Assembly (NCBI RefSeq): GCF_024733565.1
Contig: NZ_JANIOC010000026.1
Span: 1 to 47,515 of the forward strand
DNA: 47,515 nucleotides
DNA from: Rossellomorea sp. SC111
GTDB lineage: Bacteria > Bacillota > Bacilli > Bacillales > Bacillaceae_B
Direction of reading: 5' to 3'
Shown here: positions 16,307 to 26,129 of the stretch, in pieces
How positions within the stretch are numbered: the stretch's first letter is position 1
Layout: each line of letters begins with the position of its first letter
Notes under the pieces: model-generated
What the model was told of the DNA's origin: nothing
The model's input: only the letters and a program-made list of their open reading frames with translations
Database searches by the model: none
Program-made: the position numbers and the translations under genes

Positions 16307-16393
16307 ACCTCCAGAACAAAGGATGACTCTCATCCAAATACCACTCAGGAAAGTGAAATGAGCTGGAGCAACCAATCTTACAGTAAAAATGAA

Positions 16394-16419
16394 CAAAAAA
16401 ACCCGCCACCAGGCAGGTT
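16394..16419 (-). terminator. Terminator of ytrHI
   Basis: On the minus strand: 8-bp stem AACCTGCC/GGCGGGTT (one G-U), TGGT loop, then a run of T. Confidence 0.9.
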
Positions 16420-16434
16420 CACAGCCAACAACTC

Positions 16435-16941
16435 TTAATCATCCTCATACTTCAACTCCAACGTTATCTGCGTGGTCGTATAAAAGTACATCTCCTTCAC
16501 TTTCAGCTGGAAGTTCTTGTCATTCAGCTTGACGGTTTTATTTTCAATGATTTTCTTGATGAGTTCCTTATTCCCGTACACGGTTTCTAAGTCCTTGGTC
16601 AATAGGCTCCGCAAATCTTCGCTCAGTTTGTCCTCGGTTTCATGAATGCTGAGGAGCTCCACTTTTGTTTTGGTTGTGTTGATGATCTTTATTTTGACTT
16701 CCTGGATGACCAGTTCGTTTTCGTTTTCTTGATTCAACTGCTTGTATTCTTCTTGTAAGTAGGACAGAGTGTGTTTCAGTTTGCTGATGTCGTTTTTTTG
16801 TTCTTCTATTTTAAGGGCCTGTTTTTCATGCATGGTGCCGAACATGAAGAGGAAGATCATCCAGCTGATGATGCCGCCCACGACCATTCCGGCAAAGAAC
16901 CGCTGCCAGGAGGGAAGCCGGTAGAAAGGGGGTATCCTCAT
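16435..16941 (-). CDS. ytrI: Sporulation membrane protein YtrI
   Basis: A 168-residue protein matching YtrI in size (B. subtilis about 167) and place. It has a short basic N-terminus (MRIPPFYRLPSWQRF), one membrane helix (FAGMVVGGIISWMIFLFMFG, residues 16-35), a coiled-coil stretch (about 40-75, KIEEQKNDISKLKHTLSYLQEEYKQ) and a C-terminal domain. In B. subtilis ytrH and ytrI are expressed in the mother cell under SigE and are needed for efficient sporulation. ATG at 16941 is chosen since it overlaps the ytrH stop (ATGA) and gives the family length; longer in-frame starts lie inside ytrH. Confidence 0.87.
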   Translation of the reverse strand: MRIPPFYRLPSWQRFFAGMVVGGIISWMIFLFMFGTMHEKQALKIEEQKNDISKLKHTLSYLQEEYKQLNQENENELVIQEVKIKIINTTKTKVELLSIHETEDKLSEDLRSLLTKDLETVYGNKELIKKIIENKTVKLNDKNFQLKVKEMYFYTTTQITLELKYEDD

Positions 16942-17273
16942 GACGGCATATGTTCCTGCGTGAGCCACGTGATGATCATGGCTGCCGTGTTGGCTCCTCC
17001 AAGGGCTGAGAGTATCCACAGAAATTGTTTGAAGAGTTCTTTTGTCTCTCCGTTCAGGAAGCCTTTTTCAAAGCTGTACACTGTATCGAATGTGCCGCCG
17101 ATCGCTGCGATGATGGCCCAGATGCGCAGGAAATCGGATAGTCGTCTCATTTCAATGAACAGGGGCTGCCCCATGGCAAACGAGGCAAGTCCCCCGAGCA
17201 GTGATCCGCCGAGCAATACTCCCATAGCGATAAAGAAGCTTTTGAATAATTCAGGAAAGAAAGCTTCCGCCAT
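16938..17273 (-). CDS. ytrH: Sporulation membrane protein YtrH
   Basis: A 111-residue membrane protein with about three helices (FFIAMGVLLGGSLLGGLASFAM, IWAIIAAIGGTFDTVY, LSALGGANTAAMIITWL). Size and neighbours identify it as YtrH, which works with YtrI in spore formation in B. subtilis. It lies divergent from dnaE, as in other Bacilli, and is coupled to ytrI by a 4-nt overlap. GGAGATGA precedes the ATG. A SigE-like promoter is seen upstream. Confidence 0.88.
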   Translation of the reverse strand: MAEAFFPELFKSFFIAMGVLLGGSLLGGLASFAMGQPLFIEMRRLSDFLRIWAIIAAIGGTFDTVYSFEKGFLNGETKELFKQFLWILSALGGANTAAMIITWLTQEHMPS

Positions 17274-17308
17274 TTCATCATCTCCATCTATTACGTGTCT
17301 TTACGATA

Positions 17309-17336
17309 ACTATATGGGATTCGGGGACAAGATATG
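17309..17336 (-). promoter_or_regulatory. Candidate SigE promoter for ytrHI
   Basis: On the minus strand CATATCT (17336-17330), 13 bp, then CATATAGT (17316-17309). This resembles the SigE pattern (ATA-type -35, CATACAnT-type -10) and lies 36 bp before the ytrH start. SigE control of this pair is known in B. subtilis; the box here is by eye only. Confidence 0.45.
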
Positions 17337-17410
17337 AGGGAGAACATATTTTCTTTTTTGCGGTTTCTTACCTATAATAAAGGTATATTGAGAAAAAGGT
17401 TGTGCATAAC

Positions 17411-20400
17411 ATGTCATTTGTTCATTTACAAATAGCGAGTGCCTATAGTCTCTTGTCTAGCACGATTTCGATAAATGGACTTGTACATAAAGCGAAGAAG
17501 TCAGGGTATAAGGCGCTTACCTTGACCGATAAGAATATGATGTATGCCGCGATCCCTTTTTATAAGGCGTGTATAAAAGAAGATATCAAGCCGATCATCG
17601 GATTGACCGCAGATATTGCCTCAGAGGAAGGTTCCCATCCCCTAGTTCTCCTTGTGAAAAATCAAACGGGCTATCAGAATCTATTAAAAATCTCGAGTGC
17701 CATCGGGGCGAAGTCGAAAGAAGGACTACCGCTGAAGTGGCTTTCATCCTACAGTAAGGGATTGATCGCCATCACTCCAGGCGTCTCTGGTGAGATTGAG
17801 AGTCTGCTATTACATGATCACACTGAAAAAGCGAAGGAATGCATCCGAACGTATCAGCAGATATTCGGGCGGGACTCCTTTTATTTAAGCATTCAAAAGC
17901 ATGGCATTGCCTCAGAGGATGCGCTTATCCCATTACTGCAGCAGGCGGCTGAAGAGACCGGGACGGAAATGGTCGCCACCAATGATGTGCAGTACCTCGA
18001 GCAGGAAGATCATTTTGCCCATGAGTGCATGGCTGCGATCCGTGACGGGAGTAAGCTGTCGGAGGATGACCGGGATGTACTCGAATCACAGGAGTATTAT
18101 TTCAAGAGCAGGGATCAGATGGTTGAGCTATTCTCTGATCATGTTGAGGCATTGGAAAATACGATGAAGATTGCCGATCTCTGCCAACTCACCATTCCTT
18201 TCCATCAACAGCTCCTACCGAAATATCCTCTGCCTGAAGGGGTCACCGCCATCGAGGAATTGACCCATCTTTGTGAGAAAGGGTTAAGTGAGCGGGTGGA
18301 AACAATTTCAGATGAGTACATTGAACGCTTGGATTATGAGCTTGAAGTCATCGGCAGGATGGGATTCAGCGACTACTTCCTGATTGTGTGGGATTTCATG
18401 AAGTACGCCAAGGAAAAAAAGATCCTGACCGGACCGGGTCGTGGGTCGGCAGCGGGTTCCCTCGTATCCTACGCCCTCCGGATTACGGATGTAGATCCCT
18501 TGGAGCATCATCTGCTGTTTGAACGATTCCTGAATCCTGAACGGGTGTCCATGCCGGATATCGACATCGATTTCCCAGATCACCGGCGTGATGAAGTGAT
18601 TGAATATGTGGAAGGAAAATACGGCAGTCTGCATGTTGCCCAGATCATTACGTTCGGGACGTTTGCAGCGAAAGCGGCGCTCCGTGATACGGGACGCGTG
18701 TTCGGATTGAATATGAAGGAGCAGGAGCAGGTATCGAAGGTTGTGCCGAATCAGCTTGGGATCACGCTGCAGGAAGCGTATGAAAAGTCGAAGGGGTTCC
18801 GGGACTTAGTGACGAGCTCTGCTCATTACACAAAATTGTATCAGACGGCTCTTAAACTGGAAGGGCTTCCGAGACACACCTCCACCCATGCGGCTGGAGT
18901 CGTGATGAGTGAAGCTCCTTTAGTGCAGTGGGTACCGATCCAGGGGAGTTCATCGGGCATTCATCTGACACAGTACTCTATGGATATTTTAGAAGAAATC
19001 GGATTGTTGAAGATGGATTTCCTCGGACTTCGCAATCTGAGTATATTGGAACGAATCGTGAAGAACGTTGAAATCGGGACGGGAAAGCCGTTTGCCATCG
19101 AATCGATCCCGATGAATGATGCCAAAACGTTCGAGCTGCTCACTAAAGGGCAGACGAACGGGATCTTCCAGCTGGAATCGGATGGGATGCGGAATGTGTT
19201 GAAAAGGTTGAAGCCCAATTCCTTTGAAGACATCGTGGCGGTGAATGCCCTGTACCGTCCGGGTCCGATGGAGAACATCCCGATGTATATCAATCGGAAA
19301 CATGGGAAAGAACAGGTGGAATACCCTCATCCCGATTTGAAACCGATCCTTGAAATGACGTACGGGGTCATCGTGTATCAGGAGCAGATCATGCAGATCG
19401 CTTCGAAAATGGCCGGGTTCTCCCTTGGGGAAGCGGATCTCCTCAGGCGAGCCGTTTCCAAGAAGAAAAAGGATGTCCTCGATCAGGAGCGGGAACATTT
19501 TGTTTCCGGTTCGATCCGGAAGGGCTACAGGGAAGAGGTCGCCCATACGATTTATGACTTGATCGTCCGCTTCGCCGATTATGGTTTCAACCGGTCACAT
19601 GCCGTTGCGTACAGCATGATCGCCTATCAGCTCGCTTACCTGAAAGCCCACTATCCTGCGTTCTTCTTATCATCCCTCTTGACGTCTGTCGTAGGGAATG
19701 AAACGAAGGTGGCTCAGTATATACGGGAAGCCACTCAGTATGGAATTGAGATCCTTCCTCCTTCCATTAATAACAGCCAATTTGTTTTTACAGTAGAAGG
19801 AAAGAATGTGATCCGCTACAGCATAGGGGCGATTAAAGGAATCGGGGCAGCGGCTCTAAAGGAAATCATCCGTGCGAGAAAAGAAAAGCCGTTTCAGGAT
19901 CTGTTCGATTTCTGCATGAGGGTGTCTGCGAGGACGATCAACCGGAAGATCTTAGAGAATCTTGTGCTCTCCGGGGCGTTTGATGAATTCGGGATCGACC
20001 GCGCTACCTTGCTTGCAAGCCTGGATGTGGCAGCACAGCATGCGGAGCTTGTGAATCCTGATGACGATCCAGACCTATTCCATGAAGAAGAGGCGTTTAT
20101 GTTAAAGCCGAAATATGTGGAAGTGGATGACATGACGATCGATACGAAGCTTCAGTTTGAAAAACAGGTACTGGGACTATACTTATCGGATCACCCGGTT
20201 TCTTCTTACCGGCCTTTATTTGAAAACCTTGGATTGCTGCAAATAGCCGATCTTCAAAAGGGATCGAAAATCTCACTCGGCGGTTATATTACCGGGATGA
20301 AATCGATCCGGACGAAGAAAGGGGAAGTGATGGCTTTCCTTGAAATCGGGGACGAAAGCGGCGAGATCGAAGCCGTGGTGTTTCCGAATGTTTACAAACA

Positions 20401-20761
20401 TAATATGCCATTACTGAAAGAAGGGAATATTCTCCTATTCGGAGGGAATGTGGAGGATCGCAATGATAAGCTGCAGTTCATCGTGAATCAGCTCGAAACG
20501 ATGGAAGACGTTCAGGCAAGGGTGAAAGAGAGCAGCCAAAAGCTTTATTTGAAAATCGCCGCGGGTCAGGATGAAGAAGCTTGTATGGAGGGAATCCAAC
20601 AAGCCATTAACCGGTTCAAAGGCAAGAATCCGGTCATCGTTTATAACGAGCAAGCCAAAAAGAGTGTGAGGCTTCCGGACCACCTGCGCATCCGTCCTTC
20701 ACAGGAGGCTCTTAGGGAATTGTACCGAATTCTTGGTGAGTCAAATGTGATATTGCAATAA
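17411..20761 (+). CDS. dnaE: DNA polymerase III alpha subunit DnaE
   Basis: A 1116-residue replicative polymerase, very close in length to B. subtilis DnaE (1115). DnaE extends RNA primers and hands over to PolC in low-GC Gram-positives. Domain order: PHP domain (residues 1 to ~200), palm with the catalytic PDIDIDFPD (D383, D385, D387), thumb/fingers with YGFNRSHAVAYSMIAYQ, a helix-hairpin-helix region (GAIKGIGAAALKEI) and a C-terminal OB-fold (ISLGGYITGMKSIRTKKGEVMAFLEIGD). No DnaQ-type exonuclease is inserted, which separates it from PolC. ATG at 17411 (MSFVHLQ) matches the family start; GTG at 17402 is too close to the SD. It is divergent from ytrHI and a TATAAT lies at 17373-17378. Confidence 0.97.
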   Translation: MSFVHLQIASAYSLLSSTISINGLVHKAKKSGYKALTLTDKNMMYAAIPFYKACIKEDIKPIIGLTADIASEEGSHPLVLLVKNQTGYQNLLKISSAIGAKSKEGLPLKWLSSYSKGLIAITPGVSGEIESLLLHDHTEKAKECIRTYQQIFGRDSFYLSIQKHGIASEDALIPLLQQAAEETGTEMVATNDVQYLEQEDHFAHECMAAIRDGSKLSEDDRDVLESQEYYFKSRDQMVELFSDHVEALENTMKIADLCQLTIPFHQQLLPKYPLPEGVTAIEELTHLCEKGLSERVETISDEYIERLDYELEVIGRMGFSDYFLIVWDFMKYAKEKKILTGPGRGSAAGSLVSYALRITDVDPLEHHLLFERFLNPERVSMPDIDIDFPDHRRDEVIEYVEGKYGSLHVAQIITFGTFAAKAALRDTGRVFGLNMKEQEQVSKVVPNQLGITLQEAYEKSKGFRDLVTSSAHYTKLYQTALKLEGLPRHTSTHAAGVVMSEAPLVQWVPIQGSSSGIHLTQYSMDILEEIGLLKMDFLGLRNLSILERIVKNVEIGTGKPFAIESIPMNDAKTFELLTKGQTNGIFQLESDGMRNVLKRLKPNSFEDIVAVNALYRPGPMENIPMYINRKHGKEQVEYPHPDLKPILEMTYGVIVYQEQIMQIASKMAGFSLGEADLLRRAVSKKKKDVLDQEREHFVSGSIRKGYREEVAHTIYDLIVRFADYGFNRSHAVAYSMIAYQLAYLKAHYPAFFLSSLLTSVVGNETKVAQYIREATQYGIEILPPSINNSQFVFTVEGKNVIRYSIGAIKGIGAAALKEIIRARKEKPFQDLFDFCMRVSARTINRKILENLVLSGAFDEFGIDRATLLASLDVAAQHAELVNPDDDPDLFHEEEAFMLKPKYVEVDDMTIDTKLQFEKQVLGLYLSDHPVSSYRPLFENLGLLQIADLQKGSKISLGGYITGMKSIRTKKGEVMAFLEIGDESGEIEAVVFPNVYKHNMPLLKEGNILLFGGNVEDRNDKLQFIVNQLETMEDVQARVKESSQKLYLKIAAGQDEEACMEGIQQAINRFKGKNPVIVYNEQAKKSVRLPDHLRIRPSQEALRELYRILGESNVILQ

Positions 20762-20806
20762 CACACTTTACTAAAACCACAATTTATATTATTGTTTAAT
20801 AGAAAA

Positions 20807-20823
20807 AGGTGGTCTGACCACCT
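20807..20823. terminator. Small hairpin between dnaE and ytsJ
   Basis: Perfect 7-bp stem AGGTGGT/ACCACCT with a 3-nt loop, followed by a T-rich but interrupted stretch (CTTATTATTTTATTT). Weak terminator or processing hairpin. Confidence 0.5.
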
Positions 20824-20924
20824 CTGAACTTATTATTTTATTTATCCATTTTTACATTTAGAAGAGTCGTCTTTCGCACGATTCGATCCATAGTATGTAA
20901 AAGAATCAGAAGGAGTGAGCCAAT

Positions 20925-22163
20925 TTGTCATTACGTGAAGAAGCTCTGCATATGCATCGAGTGAATAAAGGGAAATTAGAGTCAAAATCCAAGGTGGAAG
21001 TCCGGAATGCGGATGACTTGAGCTTAGCTTACTCCCCAGGGGTGGCGGAACCTTGTAAGGTGATTTATGACAAGCCTGAAACCGTCTATGATTACACGAT
21101 GAAAGGGAATATGGTCGCGGTTGTTTCTGACGGTACGGCTGTTCTGGGTCTTGGGAATATCGGCCCTGAAGCGGCTCTTCCTGTCATGGAAGGAAAAGCG
21201 GTATTATTCAAGAGTTTTGCAGGAGTCGACGCCTTCCCGATCTGTTTGAACACAACGGATGTGGATAAGATCGTTGAAACCGTCAAGCTCCTTGAGCCGA
21301 CGTTCGGTGGCGTGAACCTTGAAGATATCGCCGCCCCGAATTGCTTTGAAATTGAAGAGCGCCTGAAGAAAGAAACCAATATCCCTATTTTCCATGATGA
21401 TCAGCATGGTACGGCGATCGTTACTGTGGCGGGACTTGTGAACGCTCTCAAAATTGTCGGGAAGAAAATGTCCGAAATCAAAGTCGTGGCGAATGGTGCA
21501 GGTGCTGCCGGTATGGCCATCATTAAGCTCCTCTACCGTTATGGCGTAAGGGACATCATCATGTGTGATTCCAAGGGTGCGATTTATGAAGGTCGTCCTG
21601 AAGGGATGAACAGTACGAAAGATGAAGTGGCGAAGTTTACGAATCGTGATCATATCAAGGGCGGCTTGGGTGAAGTATTGAAGGATGCCGACGTATTCAT
21701 CGGTGTATCTGTTGCCGGTGCCTTGACGGAAGAAATGGTTTCTTCCATGAAACAGGATCCGATCATCTTTGCCATGGCGAACCCGGTACCGGAAATCATG
21801 CCAGAGCTTGCGAAAGCGGCGGGAGCCAAGGTAATCGGGACAGGGCGTTCTGATTTCCCTAACCAGGTGAACAATGTCCTTGCGTTCCCTGGGATCTTCA
21901 GGGGTGCACTGGACGTGCGTGCAACTCACATCAATGAAAAAATGAAGCAGGCTGCTGTAGAAGCGATTGCTTCCCTGATCACGGAGGACGAACTGAACGC
22001 GGACTACGTGATTCCCGCGCCGTTTGATAAACGCGTCGCACCGGCTGTAGCGGCTGCCGTTGCCAAGACAGCCATGGAAACGGGGGTTGCCCGCTTAAAG
22101 GTCGATCCGGAAGAAATCCGTAAAAAAACGGAAGATTTAGCAGTCATCGGGAAGAGTGAATGA
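20925..22163 (+). CDS. ytsJ: NAD(P)-dependent malic enzyme YtsJ
   Basis: A 412-residue malic enzyme that decarboxylates malate to pyruvate and makes NADPH or NADH. Features: the N-terminal catalytic region with YSPGVAEPC and GLGNIGPEAALPVMEGKA, the HDDQHGTA segment with the metal-binding acidic residues, and the Rossmann domain (VVANGAGAAGMAIIKLL). Length fits YtsJ (410 in B. subtilis), the main NADPH-generating malic enzyme there. TTG at 20925 follows AAGGAGTGAG. Its stop overlaps the start of the GntR-type regulator by 4 nt, and the accDA genes follow, which places an NADPH source next to fatty-acid synthesis. Confidence 0.95.
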   Translation: MSLREEALHMHRVNKGKLESKSKVEVRNADDLSLAYSPGVAEPCKVIYDKPETVYDYTMKGNMVAVVSDGTAVLGLGNIGPEAALPVMEGKAVLFKSFAGVDAFPICLNTTDVDKIVETVKLLEPTFGGVNLEDIAAPNCFEIEERLKKETNIPIFHDDQHGTAIVTVAGLVNALKIVGKKMSEIKVVANGAGAAGMAIIKLLYRYGVRDIIMCDSKGAIYEGRPEGMNSTKDEVAKFTNRDHIKGGLGEVLKDADVFIGVSVAGALTEEMVSSMKQDPIIFAMANPVPEIMPELAKAAGAKVIGTGRSDFPNQVNNVLAFPGIFRGALDVRATHINEKMKQAAVEAIASLITEDELNADYVIPAPFDKRVAPAVAAAVAKTAMETGVARLKVDPEEIRKKTEDLAVIGKSE

Positions 22164-22819
22164 TGACAGAAGTGAACTCTCTCCAAACTCATGCTAAGGT
22201 ATATATTGGAATTGTTCACCAGCTGAGAGAAATGATATCAAAGGACTGTCTGAAGCCTGGAGATAAAATCCCGTCCGAAAGGGAGCTGTCCGAGCGTCTG
22301 AACGTCGGACGCTCCTCTGTCAGGGAAGCACTCCGGGCCCTTGAACTGTTAGGGCTGATTGAAACCCGCAGAGGGGAAGGTACTTTCCTTCGGGATTTCA
22401 GGGATCATCATCTGATCGACCTTCTTGGCATGTTTATCCTCCAGGACGACATGGCTCAGGAAGACATTCTTCAGACAAAGATGATGATTGAAAAAGAGGC
22501 ACTGAAAGCTTTATATATAGATAAAAAGAAAACAGATTCCCTGCATGTGAAACTTTCAGAATCAGAGAATCTGGACGACGTGTTCAGGGAGATCGTCATG
22601 ATGAGTTCGAATTACTTATCTCAACGGATCTGGAATATCCTGAATGATTTCGAAACGTTGATCTGTGGTGAGAAGAAGCTCACTGTACGAATGAGGGAAG
22701 AGTTGGTCAGAATGCTTCACGGCATCGATCACCAGGAGAAAGAGACTGTGCAAGAGACGTATAGAAAGGTTAGGAAAATTGTCGATGAAGACGCGACAAT
22801 TTCCAACATCTTTTTTTAA
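22160..22819 (+). CDS. GntR-family (FadR/FCD type) transcription regulator
   Basis: A 219-residue regulator. The N-terminal winged helix-turn-helix is KIPSERELSERLNVGRSSVREALRALELLGLIETRRGEGTFL (about residues 36-78), which is the canonical GntR DNA-binding pattern. The C-terminal part (about 90-219) is an all-helical FCD-like effector domain that is shorter than in FadR. It overlaps the ytsJ stop (ATGA) and precedes accD by 134 bp. In many Bacilli a GntR regulator sits at this place; it may control malic enzyme or carboxylase genes in answer to a metabolite, but the ligand is unknown. No operator could be recognised. Confidence 0.88.
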   Translation: MMTEVNSLQTHAKVYIGIVHQLREMISKDCLKPGDKIPSERELSERLNVGRSSVREALRALELLGLIETRRGEGTFLRDFRDHHLIDLLGMFILQDDMAQEDILQTKMMIEKEALKALYIDKKKTDSLHVKLSESENLDDVFREIVMMSSNYLSQRIWNILNDFETLICGEKKLTVRMREELVRMLHGIDHQEKETVQETYRKVRKIVDEDATISNIFF

Positions 22820-22953
22820 ACACTTCCATTAAACTGATAGTCAAGCAGTTATAGATCATGCATTTACTATAGAGAAGCGAATGGGCAGCTGTCATGTAAG
22901 GGAATATTTCCCCGCTGAAGTAAGCTAGTGTCATTCGGTAAGGAGGTTTCACC

Positions 22954-23823
22954 TTGCTAAAGGAACTTTTTAACAAATCGAAAAAGAAAAAATATGCAAC
23001 GATTCCTTCTGAAGCGTCCAAACATGACGTTCCGGAAGGCATCATGACAAAATGTCCTGATTGCAAAAAAATCATGTACACGAAAGAACTTCAAAAGAAC
23101 TTAAAGGTGTGCATCCATTGTGGATACCATCATGGCATGAGCTCACCAGAGAGAGTCGATAGTTTTATAGATGAGGGCACGTTCCAGGAGCTGGATCATG
23201 ACCTGACTTCGGGTAACCCGCTGAATTTCCCTGACTATGAAAGTAAAGTGGAAAAAGACCGTAAGAAGACGGGGATGAACGAAGCCGTGCTGACGGGGTC
23301 AGGAAAGGTGAATGGAGTGGAGGTCGTGACAGCCATCATGGATTCCCGTTTCCGTATGGGAAGCATGGGATCTGTTGTCGGTGAAAAGATAACGAGAGCC
23401 ATCGAAGAAGCCGATAAACGGAAGGTTCCGTTCATCATCTTCACTGCTTCAGGTGGAGCGCGGATGCAGGAAGGGGTCCTTTCCCTGATGCAAATGGCCA
23501 AAACCAGTGTTGCCTTGAACCGTTTGAGCGAAAACGGAGGACTCTTCATCTCGATCATGACCCATCCGACGACAGGTGGAGTATCCGCAAGTTTCGCATC
23601 TGTCGGGGATTATAACTTTGCGGAGCCGGGAGCACTGATTGGGTTTGCAGGCAGAAGGATCATCGAGCAGACGATTCGTGAAGACCTGCCTGAGGACTTC
23701 CAGACATCAGAATTTTTATTAAAACATGGTCAACTTGACGGAGTCATCTCGAGACTCGAGTTGAAAGAGAAGATCGGGACAGTACTTGATATACATCAGT
23801 GGGACGGTGATCTGCCATGGTAA
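22954..23823 (+). CDS. accD: Acetyl-CoA carboxylase carboxyltransferase subunit beta
   Basis: A 289-residue beta subunit of the carboxyltransferase that makes malonyl-CoA for fatty-acid synthesis, acting with AccA. The N-terminal zinc ribbon has cysteines C34, C37, C53 and C56 (CPDC ... CIHC), typical for AccD and absent in AccA. The crotonase-type core follows with [10 protein letters not shown] and [12 protein letters not shown], which bind the acyl-CoA. TTG at 22954 has AAGGAGG upstream. The stop overlaps the accA start by 7 nt, so both subunits are made together. No FapR site was seen in the 134-bp gap upstream. Confidence 0.96.
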   Translation: MLKELFNKSKKKKYATIPSEASKHDVPEGIMTKCPDCKKIMYTKELQKNLKVCIHCGYHHGMSSPERVDSFIDEGTFQELDHDLTSGNPLNFPDYESKVEKDRKKTGMNEAVLTGSGKVNGVEVVTAIMDSRFRMGSMGSVVGEKITRAIEEADKRKVPFIIFTASGGARMQEGVLSLMQMAKTSVALNRLSENGGLFISIMTHPTTGGVSASFASVGDYNFAEPGALIGFAGRRIIEQTIREDLPEDFQTSEFLLKHGQLDGVISRLELKEKIGTVLDIHQWDGDLPW

Positions 23824-24797
23824 ATGAGATGGAATTTGAAAAGCCTGTACATGAACTCAAGAAGAAAATTGCCGAACTGAGGGAATTCACTCAGAATTCA
23901 GACGTCGATCTATCAAAGGAAATCGAGAAACTGGAGAACCGGCTTACAAAGCTTCAAAATGATATTTACGAAAACATGAAGCCGTGGGAAAGGGTTCAGG
24001 TTGCCCGTCATCCGGAGCGTCCGACGACTCTGGATTATATCAACTATCTCTTTACGGACTTCATCGAAATGCACGGAGACCGTCTGTATGGGGATGACGA
24101 AGCAATTGTTTCAGGCGTAGGGAAGTTTCACGATGTACCTGTCACGATCATCGGTCATCAAAGAGGGAAAGATACGAAAGAAAACATCCGCCGGAACTTC
24201 GGGATGCCTCATCCTGAAGGGTACCGAAAAGCTTTGCGCTTGATGAAGCAGGCGGACAAGTTCAATCGTCCGATCATCTGCTTCATCGATACAAAAGGTG
24301 CGTACCCCGGAAAAGCGGCAGAGGAACGCGGTCAGAGTGAAGCCATTGCACGAAACCTTGTGGAGATGGCCGGCCTCACGGTTCCCGTCATCTGCATCGT
24401 CATCGGAGAAGGAGGTAGTGGCGGGGCCCTGGCTCTTGGAGTGGGAAATCACATTCATATGCTTGAAAACTCCACCTACTCCGTCATCTCACCTGAAGGG
24501 GCAGCGGCGATTCTCTGGAAGGATTCCACCCAGGCGAAGCGCGCGGCTGAATCCATGAAGATCACGGCTCCGGATTTAAAAGAGCTTGGCATCATCGATG
24601 AAATCATCACGGAAGTAAAAGGAGGAGCCCATAAAGATGTCGAAGAGCAGGCGAACTATATCAACGACGTCCTTAAGAGCTCACTGAAAGAGTTGATTCC
24701 GATGAAAAAGGACGAGCTCATTCAACATCGTTATGAAAAATTCAAGGCGATGGGTGAATATTCGGTTTTAAATGATCTTATCGGGGTAAAATCATAA
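23817..24797 (+). CDS. accA: Acetyl-CoA carboxylase carboxyltransferase subunit alpha
   Basis: A 326-residue alpha subunit of the acetyl-CoA carboxylase carboxyltransferase. The N-terminal coiled-coil ([33 protein letters not shown]) is followed by the core with [31 protein letters not shown] and [15 protein letters not shown], whose backbone glycines form the oxyanion hole. ATG at 23817 overlaps the accD stop and gives the usual N-terminus with MEFEKPV; ATG at 23829 is an alternative. A perfect terminator closes the accDA unit. Confidence 0.96.
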   Translation: MVNEMEFEKPVHELKKKIAELREFTQNSDVDLSKEIEKLENRLTKLQNDIYENMKPWERVQVARHPERPTTLDYINYLFTDFIEMHGDRLYGDDEAIVSGVGKFHDVPVTIIGHQRGKDTKENIRRNFGMPHPEGYRKALRLMKQADKFNRPIICFIDTKGAYPGKAAEERGQSEAIARNLVEMAGLTVPVICIVIGEGGSGGALALGVGNHIHMLENSTYSVISPEGAAAILWKDSTQAKRAAESMKITAPDLKELGIIDEIITEVKGGAHKDVEEQANYINDVLKSSLKELIPMKKDELIQHRYEKFKAMGEYSVLNDLIGVKS

Positions 24798-24806
24798 CAA
24801 ACGATG

Positions 24807-24843
24807 GACTGACAAATAGGAGATACCATTTGTCAGTCTTTTT
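24807..24843 (+). terminator. Terminator of accDA
   Basis: Perfect 11-bp stem GACTGACAAAT/ATTTGTCAGTC, 10-nt loop, then TTTTT. Confidence 0.95.
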
Positions 24844-24908
24844 CATTCAATCCTCCTTAATCCTACCCGGATAAAGGGCTTTGTGACGATATTTTGAAGG
24901 TTTTAACA

Positions 24909-24924
24909 ATTAAAACGCTTCCAT
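24909..24924 (-). promoter_or_regulatory. cre-like CcpA site upstream of pfkA
   Basis: On the minus strand ATGGAAGCGTTTTAAT fits WTGNAANCGNWNNCAW with one mismatch. It lies within an imperfect dyad (24891-24921) in the 342-bp gap before pfkA, about 215 bp upstream of the start codon. CcpA activates pfk-pyk in some Firmicutes; here the role is inference. The rest of the gap holds a weak promoter candidate (TTGTTG 24965-24970, 17 bp, TGTTAT 24988-24993). Confidence 0.4.
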
Positions 24925-25109
24925 TTAATAGATTATTTCGTCTTTTGCTTTTCCTCCTAGTAACTTGTTGAGAACCTTGAACCTTCGTGTTATTTTAGAA
25001 ATAATCCAAAGTCTATTGGTCCATAATAATGTAATGAATGAAATCTGTAATTTTCCTTTTCTTTGTTTTATGTGAAACGATTAACAAGTAGTCCCATTCA
25101 TTTACATAA

Positions 25110-26099
<990 letters not shown>

Positions 26100-26129
26100 A
26101 TTGTTGTAAGATTTCAGGAGGTAAAGAAA

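Noticed and set aside
16202..16396. A 64-codon minus-strand frame with a heptad pattern (DCVIKDL, DCVISTD, NCVILHN)
   Set aside because: The heptad is the translation of the 21-bp DNA repeat. The only start (TTG) lies in the ytrI terminator without an SD.
22820..22953. FapR operator before accD
   Set aside because: No sequence close to the known FapR dyad was found; only a short GGGAA/TTCCC dyad is present.
25068..25090. A cre-like dyad TGTGAAACGATTAACA before pfkA
   Set aside because: It is 16 bp with the wrong distance between TG and CG for CcpA; chance similarity is likely.
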